From NCBI GenBank assembly GCA_934120265.1, contig CAKOTU010000004.1, positions 1 to 64,000 of the forward strand: 64,000 bases of DNA, in the 5' to 3' direction. Shown one piece after another: positions 8,068 through 16,715 of the stretch. The stretch is from an uncultured Bacilli bacterium. GTDB lineage: Bacteria > Bacillota_I > Bacilli_A > RF39 > UBA660. The notes beneath the pieces are model-generated. The model had not been told where the DNA came from. It did not search any database and saw only the letters and a list, made by a program, of their open reading frames with translations. The position numbers were made by a program, and so were the translations under genes. Each line of letters begins with the position of its first letter. The stretch's first letter is position 1.

Positions 8068-8763
8068 ATGGACTTAATTAGAATGAGAAATGTAAATAAA
8101 ACATATAAAACAGGAGTAACTGCTATATATGATTTAAATCTAGATATAAAGAAAGGTGAGTTTGTTTTTATTATTGGTTCTACAGGTTGTGGGAAAAGTA
8201 CTTTAATAAAAATGCTTTACCGTGAAGAAAAAGCCAACAGTGGAAAAATCATTGTTGGAGGTATTGATGTAAATAAATTAAGAAATAGTAAGGTATATAA
8301 ATTAAGAAGAAAACTTGGTGTTGTTTTCCAAGATTATAAATTATTACCAAAATTAACTGTATATGAAAATGTGGCTTTTGCTTTAGAGGTATTTGGAAAC
8401 TCAAAAAGTGAGATTCATCCTAAAGTAATAAAAGCCTTAGAGTTAGTTGGATTAAAAGGTAAAGCAAAAAACTTCCCAACACAGTTATCAGGAGGGGAGC
8501 AGCAACGTGTTGCTATAGCTCGTGCCATTGTTAATGAACCTAAGTTATTGATTTGCGATGAACCAACGGGAAACCTAGATGAAGTAACTAGTATGGAAAT
8601 AATGAAGGTACTAGAAGAAATTAATAAACTAGGAACCACAATTATTATGGTTACTCATGATACAACAATTGTTAATGCATTGAAAAAAAGAGTAATTGTA
8701 TTAGATTCAGGTCGTATTTTAAAGGATTATAAGGAAGGAGAATATAAACATGAAGGTATTTAG
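8068..8763 (+). CDS. ftsE: Cell division ATP-binding protein FtsE
   Basis: 231 residues, normal length. Walker A is GSTGCGKST, the ABC signature is LSGGEQQR, Walker B is LLICDEPTGNLD, and the H-loop is MVTHD. FtsE with FtsX forms the ABC complex that controls peptidoglycan hydrolases at the division site or side wall. AGAGGTG precedes the ATG. The end overlaps ftsX by 14 bases, as is common for this pair. Confidence 0.95.
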   Translation: MDLIRMRNVNKTYKTGVTAIYDLNLDIKKGEFVFIIGSTGCGKSTLIKMLYREEKANSGKIIVGGIDVNKLRNSKVYKLRRKLGVVFQDYKLLPKLTVYENVAFALEVFGNSKSEIHPKVIKALELVGLKGKAKNFPTQLSGGEQQRVAIARAIVNEPKLLICDEPTGNLDEVTSMEIMKVLEEINKLGTTIIMVTHDTTIVNALKKRVIVLDSGRILKDYKEGEYKHEGI

Positions 8764-9649
8764 AATTCTTTTTAGAGATATAAGAGATGCATTTAAAAGT
8801 GTCTTCAGGAACTTTTCTCTTTCAGTAGCGTCAATTTCTTGTATAACAATAACATTATTAGTAGTTGCTATTGCTTTCATCCTTTCTGAAAATGTTAATA
8901 ATTTTGCAAATATTGTAGAAAAAGATGTTACAATTGTTGCTTTTATTGATAACAGTGCTAAACAAGAAGATTTAGAACAAATAAAAAATAAAATAAATGA
9001 GTTAGATAATATTGAAGAGGTAAATTTCGAATCAAGAACACAAATAATGGATGATATGAAAGCTTCTTCAGAAGTATTTAATAATATTATGGAAAACTAT
9101 ACAGAAGATGATACTCCTGTTCAAGATACATACTTAATAAAAGTAAAAGATATTGATAAAATTGGTGATACTGCTAATCAAATTAAAGAAATAGAATTAG
9201 TAAGTAGTGTTAAGTATGGAGAAGGAATGGTTGATCAACTAATATCTGTATTTGATGTTGTTAGAAAAATAAGTATTATTGTAGTAGCCGCATTAATTTT
9301 GGTAACAGCGTTCCTAATTGCCAATACAATTAAAATTACTATTTTTTCAAGAAAAAGAGAAATTTCAATTATGCGTCTAGTAGGAGCTTCTAATATAAAT
9401 ATTAAAATACCATTTATTTTTGAGGGATTATTCTTAGGATTGTTAGGTTCAATAATTCCAGTACTTGCAACAACTTTTGGATATGTTAGCTTATACAAAC
9501 ATTTTGGTGGACAATTATTCTCACCATTTATACGTTTAATAACTCCAGAACCATTTATATACGAGGTATCATTATTATTAGTAATAATTGGTATGGTTGT
9601 TGGTATGTTTGGTAGTGTTAGAGCCGTTAAGAAACATTTGAAGATATAA
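8750..9649 (+). CDS. ftsX: Cell division protein FtsX
   Basis: 299 residues. One membrane helix lies near residues 22-45, followed by a large extracellular loop (about 46-170), then three helices in the C-terminal half, which is the FtsX/MacB topology. FtsX is the membrane partner of FtsE and passes ATPase state to external peptidoglycan hydrolases. It starts inside ftsE with GGAGAATATAAAC upstream. A terminator follows directly. Confidence 0.93.
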   Translation: MKVFRILFRDIRDAFKSVFRNFSLSVASISCITITLLVVAIAFILSENVNNFANIVEKDVTIVAFIDNSAKQEDLEQIKNKINELDNIEEVNFESRTQIMDDMKASSEVFNNIMENYTEDDTPVQDTYLIKVKDIDKIGDTANQIKEIELVSSVKYGEGMVDQLISVFDVVRKISIIVVAALILVTAFLIANTIKITIFSRKREISIMRLVGASNINIKIPFIFEGLFLGLLGSIIPVLATTFGYVSLYKHFGGQLFSPFIRLITPEPFIYEVSLLLVIIGMVVGMFGSVRAVKKHLKI

Positions 9650-9665
9650 TTAAAATTATCAGTGT

Positions 9666-9690
9666 AAAGGTACAATTATTTGTACCTTTT
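9666..9690 (+). terminator. Intrinsic terminator after ftsX
   Basis: AAGGTACAA / TTGTACCTT stem followed by T residues. Confidence 0.85.
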
Positions 9691-9703
9691 TCTTTTTGAA
9701 ACA

Positions 9704-9733
9704 TTGACAATAATTAATATTAAAAGGTATAAT
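9704..9733 (+). promoter_or_regulatory. Promoter of leader element 2
   Basis: TTGACA, 18-base spacer, TATAAT; the best -35 box of the four elements. Confidence 0.8.
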
Positions 9734-9757
9734 AAAAACAGTAAGGGTAGTGATAGT

Positions 9758-9826
9758 ATGGTTAAAGAGATAAATAAAAATTTAACTCAAAACCCGACAT
9801 GGGGGGGGTATTTAATCATACTATAA
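9758..9826 (+). CDS. Leader peptide of element 2 (out of the conserved frame)
   Basis: 22 codons: MVKE..., PTWGGYLIIL, then TAA. The G tract has eight G. One more G would open the conserved NHTI...KENTKFLDF frame and move the stop into the terminator stem. The present stop is about 16 bases before the terminator. Confidence 0.45.
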   Translation: MVKEINKNLTQNPTWGGYLIIL

Positions 9827-9841
9827 AATTAAATAATAAAG

Positions 9842-9894
9842 AAAACACAAAGTTTCTAGACTTTTTAATAGTCTAGATTTCTCTGTGTTTTTTT
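9842..9894 (+). terminator. Terminator of leader element 2
   Basis: Outer AACACAAAG with CTCTGTGTT (one mismatch), inner CTAGACT with AGTCTAG, then a long T run. Confidence 0.85.
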
Positions 9895-9946
9895 GTTGTC
9901 CCTTTACTAAGTAAAGTAAATCTAAATAAAAGGAGGAGGAAATATT

Positions 9947-11722
9947 ATGAAAAATGAAAAAGGTTTTACTTTAATAGAGTTATTAGCAGTAATAGTAGTA
10001 CTAGCAATAATAGCGCTAATCGCAACACCAATAGTAACAAGAGTAATAAATTCTAGTAAGGATTCTGCTAATAAAATAAGTGCAAGTAATTTTGCTAGTG
10101 AGGCTAATAAGTATGTAATAGAAGAAAGACTAAGTGGGAATATAAAGAATGGAAATATTTTTAATGAAGTGTCTAAAAGAATGAATGGTAAGAAACCTAC
10201 TTCGGGAGTAGTTTATGCGGATGACAATGGGAATATCGCTTTAGCTTTAGTATTTGATGATAAATGTTATACAAAGGAATACGGTAGTGATGAAATAAAA
10301 ACAACTGACATTAATGAATGTCATGCCCCAGTAGATTATTTAGCACTTGGAAATACAGAGAATGATACAGAAGCAACATTCTTTAATGGACCTATCAAAA
10401 AAAGTAGTGTTGAAAAAATAGTGTTTGTAAATAGTAATCTTGTTCCAACAGATGCAATAGGAAAATGGAATGCAAGTGCAAGTGGTGAAGGAGATGTAGT
10501 TGCATGGTATAAAGATGAAGATAATAATAACTTATACGAAGTATATATAGGTGGAAAAGGTGGAGTAAAAGCTAATCCTAATTCTACTAAATTATTTAAT
10601 TATTTTACAAACTTAGTAAGTATAGATTTTAAATATCTTGATACATCAAGTGTTACAAGTATGCAAGCAATGTTTCAGGACTGCTTTAAATTAACAACAT
10701 TAGACTTAAGCGGTTTTGATACATCAAAAGTAACCGATATGGGTGGAATGTTTAATGATTGTTTAAATTTAACTACACTAGATGTAAGCAGTTTTAATAC
10801 TTCAAACGTTACAAGCATGCGAGCTATGTTTCAAAAGTGTTCGAAACTAACTGCTTTGGATGTAAGCCATTTTGATACATCGAATGTTACAAGTATGAGA
10901 TATATGTTTAATAAATGCTCAAGTTTGACAATATTAGATGTAAGTCATTTTAATACATCAAATGTTACAAGTATGCAAGGAATGTTTGCCTGCTGTTCAA
11001 GTTTAACAACACTAGATGTGAGTCGTTTTAATACTTCAAACGTTACAAGCATGCGAGCTATGTTTGAACTTTGTTCAAATTTAACAACATTAGATGTGAG
11101 TAATTTTGATACATCAGAGGTAACTAATATGACGTTTATGTTCAGTCAATGTTCAAGTTTAACAATATTAGATGTAAGCAACTTTGATACATCGAATGTT
11201 ACAAATATGCATACTATGTTTCAGGACTGTTCTAAATTAAATGAATTAGATGTAAGTAACTTTAATACGTCAAGGGTAACTGATATGGGTGGTATGTTCA
11301 GTTTCTTAATAAATATTAAATCATTAGATGTTTCTCATTTTGATACATCAAATGTAACCAATATGAAATCTATGTTTAATGAATGCAATAATTTGGAATC
11401 TTTAGATTTAAAAAATTTTAGTACAGGATTAGTAACAGATATGAGTTATATGTTTGAAAATTGTTATAAGTTGACTGATTTAGATTTGAGTAGTTTTGAA
11501 ACTAGTAAGTTACAAAATACGGAGCACATGTTTAATGGAAGTTCAAAATTAGCAACAATCAATTTCTCAAAAGCAACATTTAACGCTATAACTAAATATG
11601 ATAAGATGTTTGGTGGATGTGGACTGACTAGTATTACAGTAAAAGATGATGATGCAAAAACATTTATTGATGCTAGACTAAAAGATTCAAGTATTAATAT
11701 TGAAGCAACAAAGGTAAGCTAG
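9947..11722 (+). CDS. Prepilin-like protein with BspA-type (DUF285) repeats, copy 2
   Basis: 591 residues; paralogue of the gene at 4108. The prepilin signal is KNEKG followed by FTLIELLAVIVVLAIIALI. Residues to about 190 are identical to copy 1. It then has about 12 repeats of 26 residues, exactly one fewer than copy 1, and their sequences differ. The last 80 residues, from the DMSYMFENC region onward, are again nearly identical. This identical-variable-identical pattern suits exchange of repeat blocks by recombination. GGAGGAGG lies ahead of the ATG. Likely a surface adhesin displayed through a type IV-like pilus; this is inference. Confidence 0.85.
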   Translation: MKNEKGFTLIELLAVIVVLAIIALIATPIVTRVINSSKDSANKISASNFASEANKYVIEERLSGNIKNGNIFNEVSKRMNGKKPTSGVVYADDNGNIALALVFDDKCYTKEYGSDEIKTTDINECHAPVDYLALGNTENDTEATFFNGPIKKSSVEKIVFVNSNLVPTDAIGKWNASASGEGDVVAWYKDEDNNNLYEVYIGGKGGVKANPNSTKLFNYFTNLVSIDFKYLDTSSVTSMQAMFQDCFKLTTLDLSGFDTSKVTDMGGMFNDCLNLTTLDVSSFNTSNVTSMRAMFQKCSKLTALDVSHFDTSNVTSMRYMFNKCSSLTILDVSHFNTSNVTSMQGMFACCSSLTTLDVSRFNTSNVTSMRAMFELCSNLTTLDVSNFDTSEVTNMTFMFSQCSSLTILDVSNFDTSNVTNMHTMFQDCSKLNELDVSNFNTSRVTDMGGMFSFLINIKSLDVSHFDTSNVTNMKSMFNECNNLESLDLKNFSTGLVTDMSYMFENCYKLTDLDLSSFETSKLQNTEHMFNGSSKLATINFSKATFNAITKYDKMFGGCGLTSITVKDDDAKTFIDARLKDSSINIEATKVS

Positions 11723-11756
11723 AAATAATTTGCAAAAATAATAATTTAATAACAAA

Positions 11757-11799
11757 AAATGGAAAGTTTAAAAATGTATGGACTTTTCATTTTTTTTGC
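11757..11799 (+). terminator. Intrinsic terminator
   Basis: ATGGAAAGT / ACTTTTCAT stem (one G-U) followed by eight T; ends the transcript of the second BspA-repeat prepilin. Confidence 0.75.
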
Positions 11800-11835
11800 T
11801 ATATAATAAAAATCAATTTTATGGAGGTGATCTTT

Positions 11836-14142
11836 TTGATAAAAACAAACTTGCCAGTTATTTTGTTAAGAGGTCTTATATTGCTTCCAAATAACGAAAT
11901 TAGATTAGAATTTGATAATGATTTGAGCAAAAACATAATTGATGTATCGGAACTGTTTCACGATAATATGTTACTAGTTGTAAGTTCTTTAAATCCACTT
12001 GAAGAAATACCTACAGAAAAAGATCTGCCTAGTATAGGGGTTGTTTCTAAGATAGTTAATAAGATTGAACTTCCAAATGGAAAAACACGTGTTATCATAA
12101 AAGGTATTAATAGAGCTTATGTAAATGAATATTTAAACTTAAAACATCCTAGTGAGGTTTTAGAATCTATCATAACTAATATTGATGATAAAGAGATAGA
12201 ATCTAAAATGGAAAAAATAATGATAAATAAGATAAAAAGAGAACTTGAAATATATATTAAGAAAGTTTCTTATACTAGTAATAGCATTCTTTCTCTAGTT
12301 TCTAATATAAGTAGATTATCAAAATTAACTGATATAGTTGTTCCTAATATTTTAATTGATAACAATCGTTTACTTGTTTATTTAAATGAATCTGATCCTA
12401 TGAAAAGAGGAGAGATGATTTTAGAAGATATATATTCTGAAAAAGAATCTTTTGAAATAGAAAAACAAATTGATTTAAAAGTTAAAAAAAATATGGAAGA
12501 CAGTCAAAAAGAATATCTACTACGTGAAAAGTTAAAGTTAATTAAAGAAGAACTGGGTGATGTTAGTTCCAAGGATGATGAAGTAGAATCTATTAAAGAA
12601 AAAATAGCAAAATTAAAAGCTAATGATAAAATAAAAGAAAAGCTAAATAGCGAATTAAAGAAATACGAGTCCTTAAATCAAACTTCACCAGAAGTAGCTA
12701 TTATAAAGAATTATATTGATTGGTTATTAGATCTACCTTGGGGTGAATATACAGAAGACAATACGGATTTAGATAAAGTATTGGAATCTTTAAATAAAAG
12801 TCATTTTGGATTAGAAAAAGTAAAGGATAGAATTATAGAATATCTTGCGGTTAAAATTAATGCGGATAGGTTAAAGAGTCCAATTATATGCCTAGTTGGT
12901 CCTCCAGGAGTTGGTAAAACAACTTTAGCTCGTAGTATTGCAGAGAGTATAAATCGTAGATTTGTAAAAATTAGTGTTGGTGGGGTTAATGATGAAGCTG
13001 AAATAAAAGGACATCGCAGGACTTATCTTGGAGCAATGCCGGGAAAGATTATTCAAGCTATGAAAAAAGCAAAATCAAATAATCCTGTATTCTTAATTGA
13101 TGAAATAGATAAGATGACTAACAATATAAAAGGAGATCCAGCTAGCGCTTTACTTGAAGTGTTGGATCCGGAACAAAATGAATATTTTGTTGATAACTTT
13201 GTTGAAGAAGAGTATGACTTATCAAAAGTTATGTTTATAACTACTGCTAATTCATTAGATTCAATACCTGGTCCATTAAGAGATAGACTAGAGATTATTG
13301 AACTTAATAGTTATACTGAGTATGAAAAAATGGATATAGCTAAGAAACATTTAATTCCTAGTTTATTAAACAGTCATAATGCTAAAAATATAAAGATTTT
13401 AGATAGTTCTATATTGGAAATAATTAGATATTATACTATGGAAGCTGGAGTTAGAAATCTTGAACGTAAATTAGAAGAAGTAATCAGAAAAATTATTACA
13501 GATAGGTTAAAAAATAAAAAAGAAGATGTGGTTATTGTTGATGATGTTTCTAAGTATCTTGGTAATAGAAAATACAGTTTTGGAAAACTAGAAAAGAATG
13601 AAGTAGGAGTAGTAAATGGTCTTGCTTATACACCTTTTGGTGGGGATATTATTAAAATAGAAGTAAATTATTATAAAGGCCATGGTAATTTAATTTTAAC
13701 GGGTTCTTTAGGTGATGTTATTAAAGAGAGTGCTCAAATAGCACTTAGTTATGTAAGATCAAATGCTAGTATTTTTGGTATAGATAATGAAAAATTTATT
13801 AAAAATGATATACATATTCATATTCCTGATGGTTCTGTTCCTAAAGACGGACCAAGTGCTGGAATAGCTATTACAACGGCAATTATTTCTTCTTTATCAA
13901 ATCGTGTTGTAGATTCAAGCTTAGCTTATACTGGAGAAATAACTTTACGAGGTAATATACTTGCAATAGGTGGACTAAAAGAAAAAAGTATTGGAGCTTT
14001 GAGAAGCGGAATTAAAACGATTTATATACCAGAAGATAATACTAAAGATTTAGAAGAAATTCCTAATGAAATAAAAGAAAGAATAAATTATGTAAGTTTT
14101 AATAATTATATGGAATTGTTTAAAAATTTAATTAAGAGGTAA
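11836..14142 (+). CDS. lon: ATP-dependent Lon protease
   Basis: About 768 residues, normal for Lon. The N-terminal substrate domain runs to about residue 220. The AAA+ domain has Walker A GPPGVGKTT, Walker B VFLIDEID and an arginine-finger region GPLRDRLE. The C-terminal protease domain carries the Ser-Lys dyad: Ser in KDGPSAGI and Lys in GGLKEKSIGAL. I prefer TTG at 11836 as start because the strong ribosome site GGAGGTGATC sits at 11823-11832; the ATG at 11821 overlaps that site. A TATAAT lies at 11802-11807. It is followed after two bases by an unknown gene, and further on by spoVID, ysxE and valS, as in B. subtilis. Confidence 0.95.
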   Translation: MIKTNLPVILLRGLILLPNNEIRLEFDNDLSKNIIDVSELFHDNMLLVVSSLNPLEEIPTEKDLPSIGVVSKIVNKIELPNGKTRVIIKGINRAYVNEYLNLKHPSEVLESIITNIDDKEIESKMEKIMINKIKRELEIYIKKVSYTSNSILSLVSNISRLSKLTDIVVPNILIDNNRLLVYLNESDPMKRGEMILEDIYSEKESFEIEKQIDLKVKKNMEDSQKEYLLREKLKLIKEELGDVSSKDDEVESIKEKIAKLKANDKIKEKLNSELKKYESLNQTSPEVAIIKNYIDWLLDLPWGEYTEDNTDLDKVLESLNKSHFGLEKVKDRIIEYLAVKINADRLKSPIICLVGPPGVGKTTLARSIAESINRRFVKISVGGVNDEAEIKGHRRTYLGAMPGKIIQAMKKAKSNNPVFLIDEIDKMTNNIKGDPASALLEVLDPEQNEYFVDNFVEEEYDLSKVMFITTANSLDSIPGPLRDRLEIIELNSYTEYEKMDIAKKHLIPSLLNSHNAKNIKILDSSILEIIRYYTMEAGVRNLERKLEEVIRKIITDRLKNKKEDVVIVDDVSKYLGNRKYSFGKLEKNEVGVVNGLAYTPFGGDIIKIEVNYYKGHGNLILTGSLGDVIKESAQIALSYVRSNASIFGIDNEKFIKNDIHIHIPDGSVPKDGPSAGIAITTAIISSLSNRVVDSSLAYTGEITLRGNILAIGGLKEKSIGALRSGIKTIYIPEDNTKDLEEIPNEIKERINYVSFNNYMELFKNLIKR

Positions 14143-14144
14143 AT

Positions 14145-14798
14145 ATGGAAAAATATTATAATAAAAAGTTATTACAAGCTATTTGCTTTGCGGATGATGC
14201 AAGAATATATTTAGATGAAAATGTATTAACACCATCATTTTTAGAGATGGTTAGTTCTTTCCTAATTGATCATGAGCTAAGTGGAATATTTGATGAAAGA
14301 ATGAGAGAAAATTTGATAGAGTTAGCTGATTATCTTAGATATAATGGACAACCTGCTTTAGCGAATGATTTTATCATATTAATTAATGGTGCACCAATAA
14401 ATTACTATAGATGGTATGAATTTTTGTATAGAGAATTTGATAAACGTAAAACTTCATTTAGAGAAAAATTTAATATTAAAGATAGTGGTAGTATGAAGGC
14501 TTTATTTACTTCATTAGAGATGGATTATCTTGTATTACAATCTTTATTATGCGATGATGAGACATTTATAGATAATTTTGTTCAAAAGTTGATTTTAGAT
14601 GAATTTTATTTTATCAGTTGCAAAAGAATATGCGAGGAATTTCCACAACTATTCGAAGATGAAAAAATACAGGAAAGAGTAGTTGTTATTCATTTATGCA
14701 ACGAAAAAATGAAAAAAGAAATAAATGTGAAACAAATAAAAGATTATAGAGAGGTAATAAAAGTAGGAAAGAAATTAGTAAAAAAAGTGATTAAGTAA
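14145..14798 (+). CDS. Unknown cytoplasmic protein in the lon operon
   Basis: 217 residues, largely helical and acidic with a basic tail (KVGKKLVKKVIK). There is no signal, membrane segment or motif that I recognise. It begins two bases after the lon stop and ends in a terminator, so it is cotranscribed with lon. In B. subtilis the gene after lon is the GTPase gene ysxC; this product has no G motifs and is not its homologue. A role with Lon (adaptor or substrate) is possible but unsupported. Confidence 0.6.
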   Translation: MEKYYNKKLLQAICFADDARIYLDENVLTPSFLEMVSSFLIDHELSGIFDERMRENLIELADYLRYNGQPALANDFIILINGAPINYYRWYEFLYREFDKRKTSFREKFNIKDSGSMKALFTSLEMDYLVLQSLLCDDETFIDNFVQKLILDEFYFISCKRICEEFPQLFEDEKIQERVVVIHLCNEKMKKEINVKQIKDYREVIKVGKKLVKKVIK

Positions 14799-14815
14799 CA
14801 TAATCACTTTTTTTT
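14783..14815 (+). terminator. Intrinsic terminator after the lon operon
   Basis: AAAGTGATTA / TAATCACTTT stem with a long T run; its 5' arm overlaps the stop region of the unknown gene. Confidence 0.85.
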
Positions 14816-14846
14816 GTCATATAAATTTAATGAATAGGAGGAAGTT

Positions 14847-15560
14847 ATGAAAAAAATAATACCTTTTAATAAAGAAATGTTATTTAATGATAATGTATTT
14901 GAAATAACAAGTATATCCTTGGAACACGATCTTAAAGTAAGTGATAATAATCTTATAAGTGGTAAATTTTATATAAATGGTGAATATAAAATATCTGATG
15001 CAAGTACTAATACAGAGGTGTTTAAATTTGAGTTACCGTGTGACATAAACATAGATTCTAAATATATTTTAGATAATGTAAGGATTGATATAGATGATTT
15101 TTATTATGAAGTTATTAATTCAAATATATTAAAAATTAATATTGATGTTTTAATTGATCGGTTAGAAGAAAAAAAAGAAGCAGAAGAAACTTTAGAGGAA
15201 ATAAAAATAGAAGATGCTTCTGATGATAGAGTGAATTCAATTGAAATTAAAACAAATTCAATTGAAGAATTAGAAAAAGATTTAGAAAGAGAAGGTAATA
15301 ATATGGAAACTGTAGAAAAAGAAAGATGTATTGAAGATGAAGATATAAGCAGTGTTAAATCGATTTTTGGTAATTTTACTGATACTACTGAAACATATAA
15401 AACATATAAAGTTTATATCGTTCGTGAAGGAGATAATCTAGAAAGTATTATTCAAAAATATTCAGTTTCTAAAGAAATATTAGAAAAATATAATAATGTT
15501 AACGAAATTAATATTGGAGATAAAATAATAGTTCCTAGCTTATTAAATGAAAAAAATTAA
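14847..15560 (+). CDS. spoVID: SpoVID-like spore coat morphogenesis protein with LysM domain
   Basis: 237 residues, shorter than Bacillus SpoVID. The N-terminal 110 residues contain ITSISLEHDLKV, then GKFYINGEYKI and FELPCDINI, which follow the pattern of the SpoVID N-terminal domain. A low-complexity acidic linker comes next (about 120-180). The last 50 residues form a LysM domain (YIVREGDNLESIIQKY to IGDKIIVPS). In Bacillus, SpoVID coats the forespore and recruits coat proteins; its LysM contacts lipid II. The position after lon, before ysxE and valS, supports the assignment. AGGAGGAAG precedes the ATG. Confidence 0.75.
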   Translation: MKKIIPFNKEMLFNDNVFEITSISLEHDLKVSDNNLISGKFYINGEYKISDASTNTEVFKFELPCDINIDSKYILDNVRIDIDDFYYEVINSNILKINIDVLIDRLEEKKEAEETLEEIKIEDASDDRVNSIEIKTNSIEELEKDLEREGNNMETVEKERCIEDEDISSVKSIFGNFTDTTETYKTYKVYIVREGDNLESIIQKYSVSKEILEKYNNVNEINIGDKIIVPSLLNEKN

Positions 15561-16446
15561 TGATTTATTAAGGGAATATTCAATAAAACCTCTTAGATAT
15601 ACAAAAGAAGGTAAAGCAGTCATTATTGATACCGATGACAAAAGATTTGTTATAAAAGAAAGATTTAATAAAGATTTAAAGATTTATAATTACTTAGCTT
15701 CTAGAAATTTTAATTATTATCCGCATATTATTAATAGTAGTAGTGATGATTATCAGATAATGGAATATATAGATCAATATGATATTCCTGATGAACAAAA
15801 AATAATTGATTTAATTGATTTGGTTGCGCTATTACATAGTAAAACTACACATTTTAAAGAAACAACAGAAGATGATTATAAAGAGATATATGAGGATATT
15901 TCTAATAACATAATTTATTTAAATAGTTATTATAATGATTTAATTAATATTATTGATACAAAAGTTTATCCTAGTCCTAGTGAATATTTGCTGGCCAGAA
16001 ATATAAGTAAGATATTTGCTTCATTGAAGTACGCTGAACATGAATTAAATGAATGGTATGAAATAGTTAAGAATACTAATAAAAAAAGATTGGCTGTACT
16101 TCACAACAATCTTGATTTAAGTCATTTTTTAAGAAATAGCAATTCATATTTAATAAGTTGGGAAAAAGCTAAAGTAGATATACCAATATTTGATCTTTAT
16201 AAATTGTACAAAAAAGTTGGTCTTGATTTTGAATTTACTGAAATACTAAAAAGATATGAAAAAAATTATCCTCTTTTAAATGAAGAAAGAAAACTATTAT
16301 TTATTTTAATGGCTCTGCCTGATAAAGTTGAACTAGATAATAATGAATATGAAAATACCAAAAAAATGGGGAAGATGATAGATTTAGTATACAAAACAGA
16401 AATGATTATTTCACCATATTATTCTGAAGAAGGAAAAACCAAATAA
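15547..16446 (+). CDS. ysxE: YsxE/CotS-like spore coat kinase-fold protein
   Basis: 299 residues. The fold is that of small-molecule (aminoglycoside/choline-type) kinases used by the CotS, CotI and YsxE coat proteins. There is an N-terminal lobe with FVIKERF, and the region LAVLHNNLDLSHFL corresponds to the catalytic loop, where the usual Asp is Asn (HNNLDLSH). Activity is therefore doubtful. The gene overlaps the spoVID end by 14 bases, exactly the spoVID-ysxE arrangement of B. subtilis. In Bacillus YsxE is a spore coat protein. Confidence 0.75.
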   Translation: MKKINDLLREYSIKPLRYTKEGKAVIIDTDDKRFVIKERFNKDLKIYNYLASRNFNYYPHIINSSSDDYQIMEYIDQYDIPDEQKIIDLIDLVALLHSKTTHFKETTEDDYKEIYEDISNNIIYLNSYYNDLINIIDTKVYPSPSEYLLARNISKIFASLKYAEHELNEWYEIVKNTNKKRLAVLHNNLDLSHFLRNSNSYLISWEKAKVDIPIFDLYKLYKKVGLDFEFTEILKRYEKNYPLLNEERKLLFILMALPDKVELDNNEYENTKKMGKMIDLVYKTEMIISPYYSEEGKTK

Positions 16447-16590
16447 TACAAGGAAGATAAGAATTAGGAAAATATTAAATCGTGTTAAAATGAAAAAAGT
16501 AATAATTATTTGATAGATTAAAATAATTGCTAGTATACAAGAACAAAGACACCATTTACCACGATTTCTAAACCAATTGTTATTACACAT
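16411..16590 (-). CDS. Small hydrophobic protein, antisense to the ysxE end
   Basis: 59 residues on the minus strand. The ATG at 16590 has a good ribosome site (AGGTGATTTT). A Cys- and Arg-containing N-terminus (about residues 2-18) is followed by two Ile/Leu/Phe-rich membrane segments and the ending RIIW. The frame overlaps the last 36 bases of ysxE in the opposite direction. Not recognised; the ribosome site and the clean reading frame make it plausible. Given its neighbours, a sporulation role can be guessed but not shown. Confidence 0.5.
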   Translation of the reverse strand: MCNNNWFRNRGKWCLCSCILAIILIYQIIITFFILTRFNIFLILIFLVLFGFSFFRIIW

Positions 16591-16637
16591 AAAATCACCT
16601 ATAATAGTTTATGTAAATAGTTAAAATATGTATGTAC

Positions 16638-16668
16638 AAAAGAATTTGTTTAAATTCTTTTTTTTTTC
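16638..16668 (+). terminator. Intrinsic terminator
   Basis: AAGAATTT / AAATTCTT stem with a run of T, between ysxE and the next surface gene. Confidence 0.7.
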
Positions 16669-16715
16669 TTTAAAATATTATATAATGTTGATAGTAATAA
16701 TAATAGAGGTGACTT

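Larger units (their letters stand above)
9738..9894 (+). ncRNA. Poly-G leader element, copy 2
   Basis: Same architecture as copy 1: ACAGTAAGGGTAGTGATAGTATGG start, long-range stem (TAGTATGGTTAAA with TTTAATCATACTA), a run of eight G at 9801-9808, and terminator. Unlike copies 1, 3 and 4, there is no second TATAAT promoter between this terminator and the prepilin ATG; only about 50 bases separate them. Expression of that gene may therefore depend on read-through of this element. Confidence 0.7.

Noticed and set aside
11821..11835. ATG at 11821 as the lon start
   Set aside because: This ATG overlaps the strong GGAGGTGATC ribosome site, which is well spaced for TTG at 11836.
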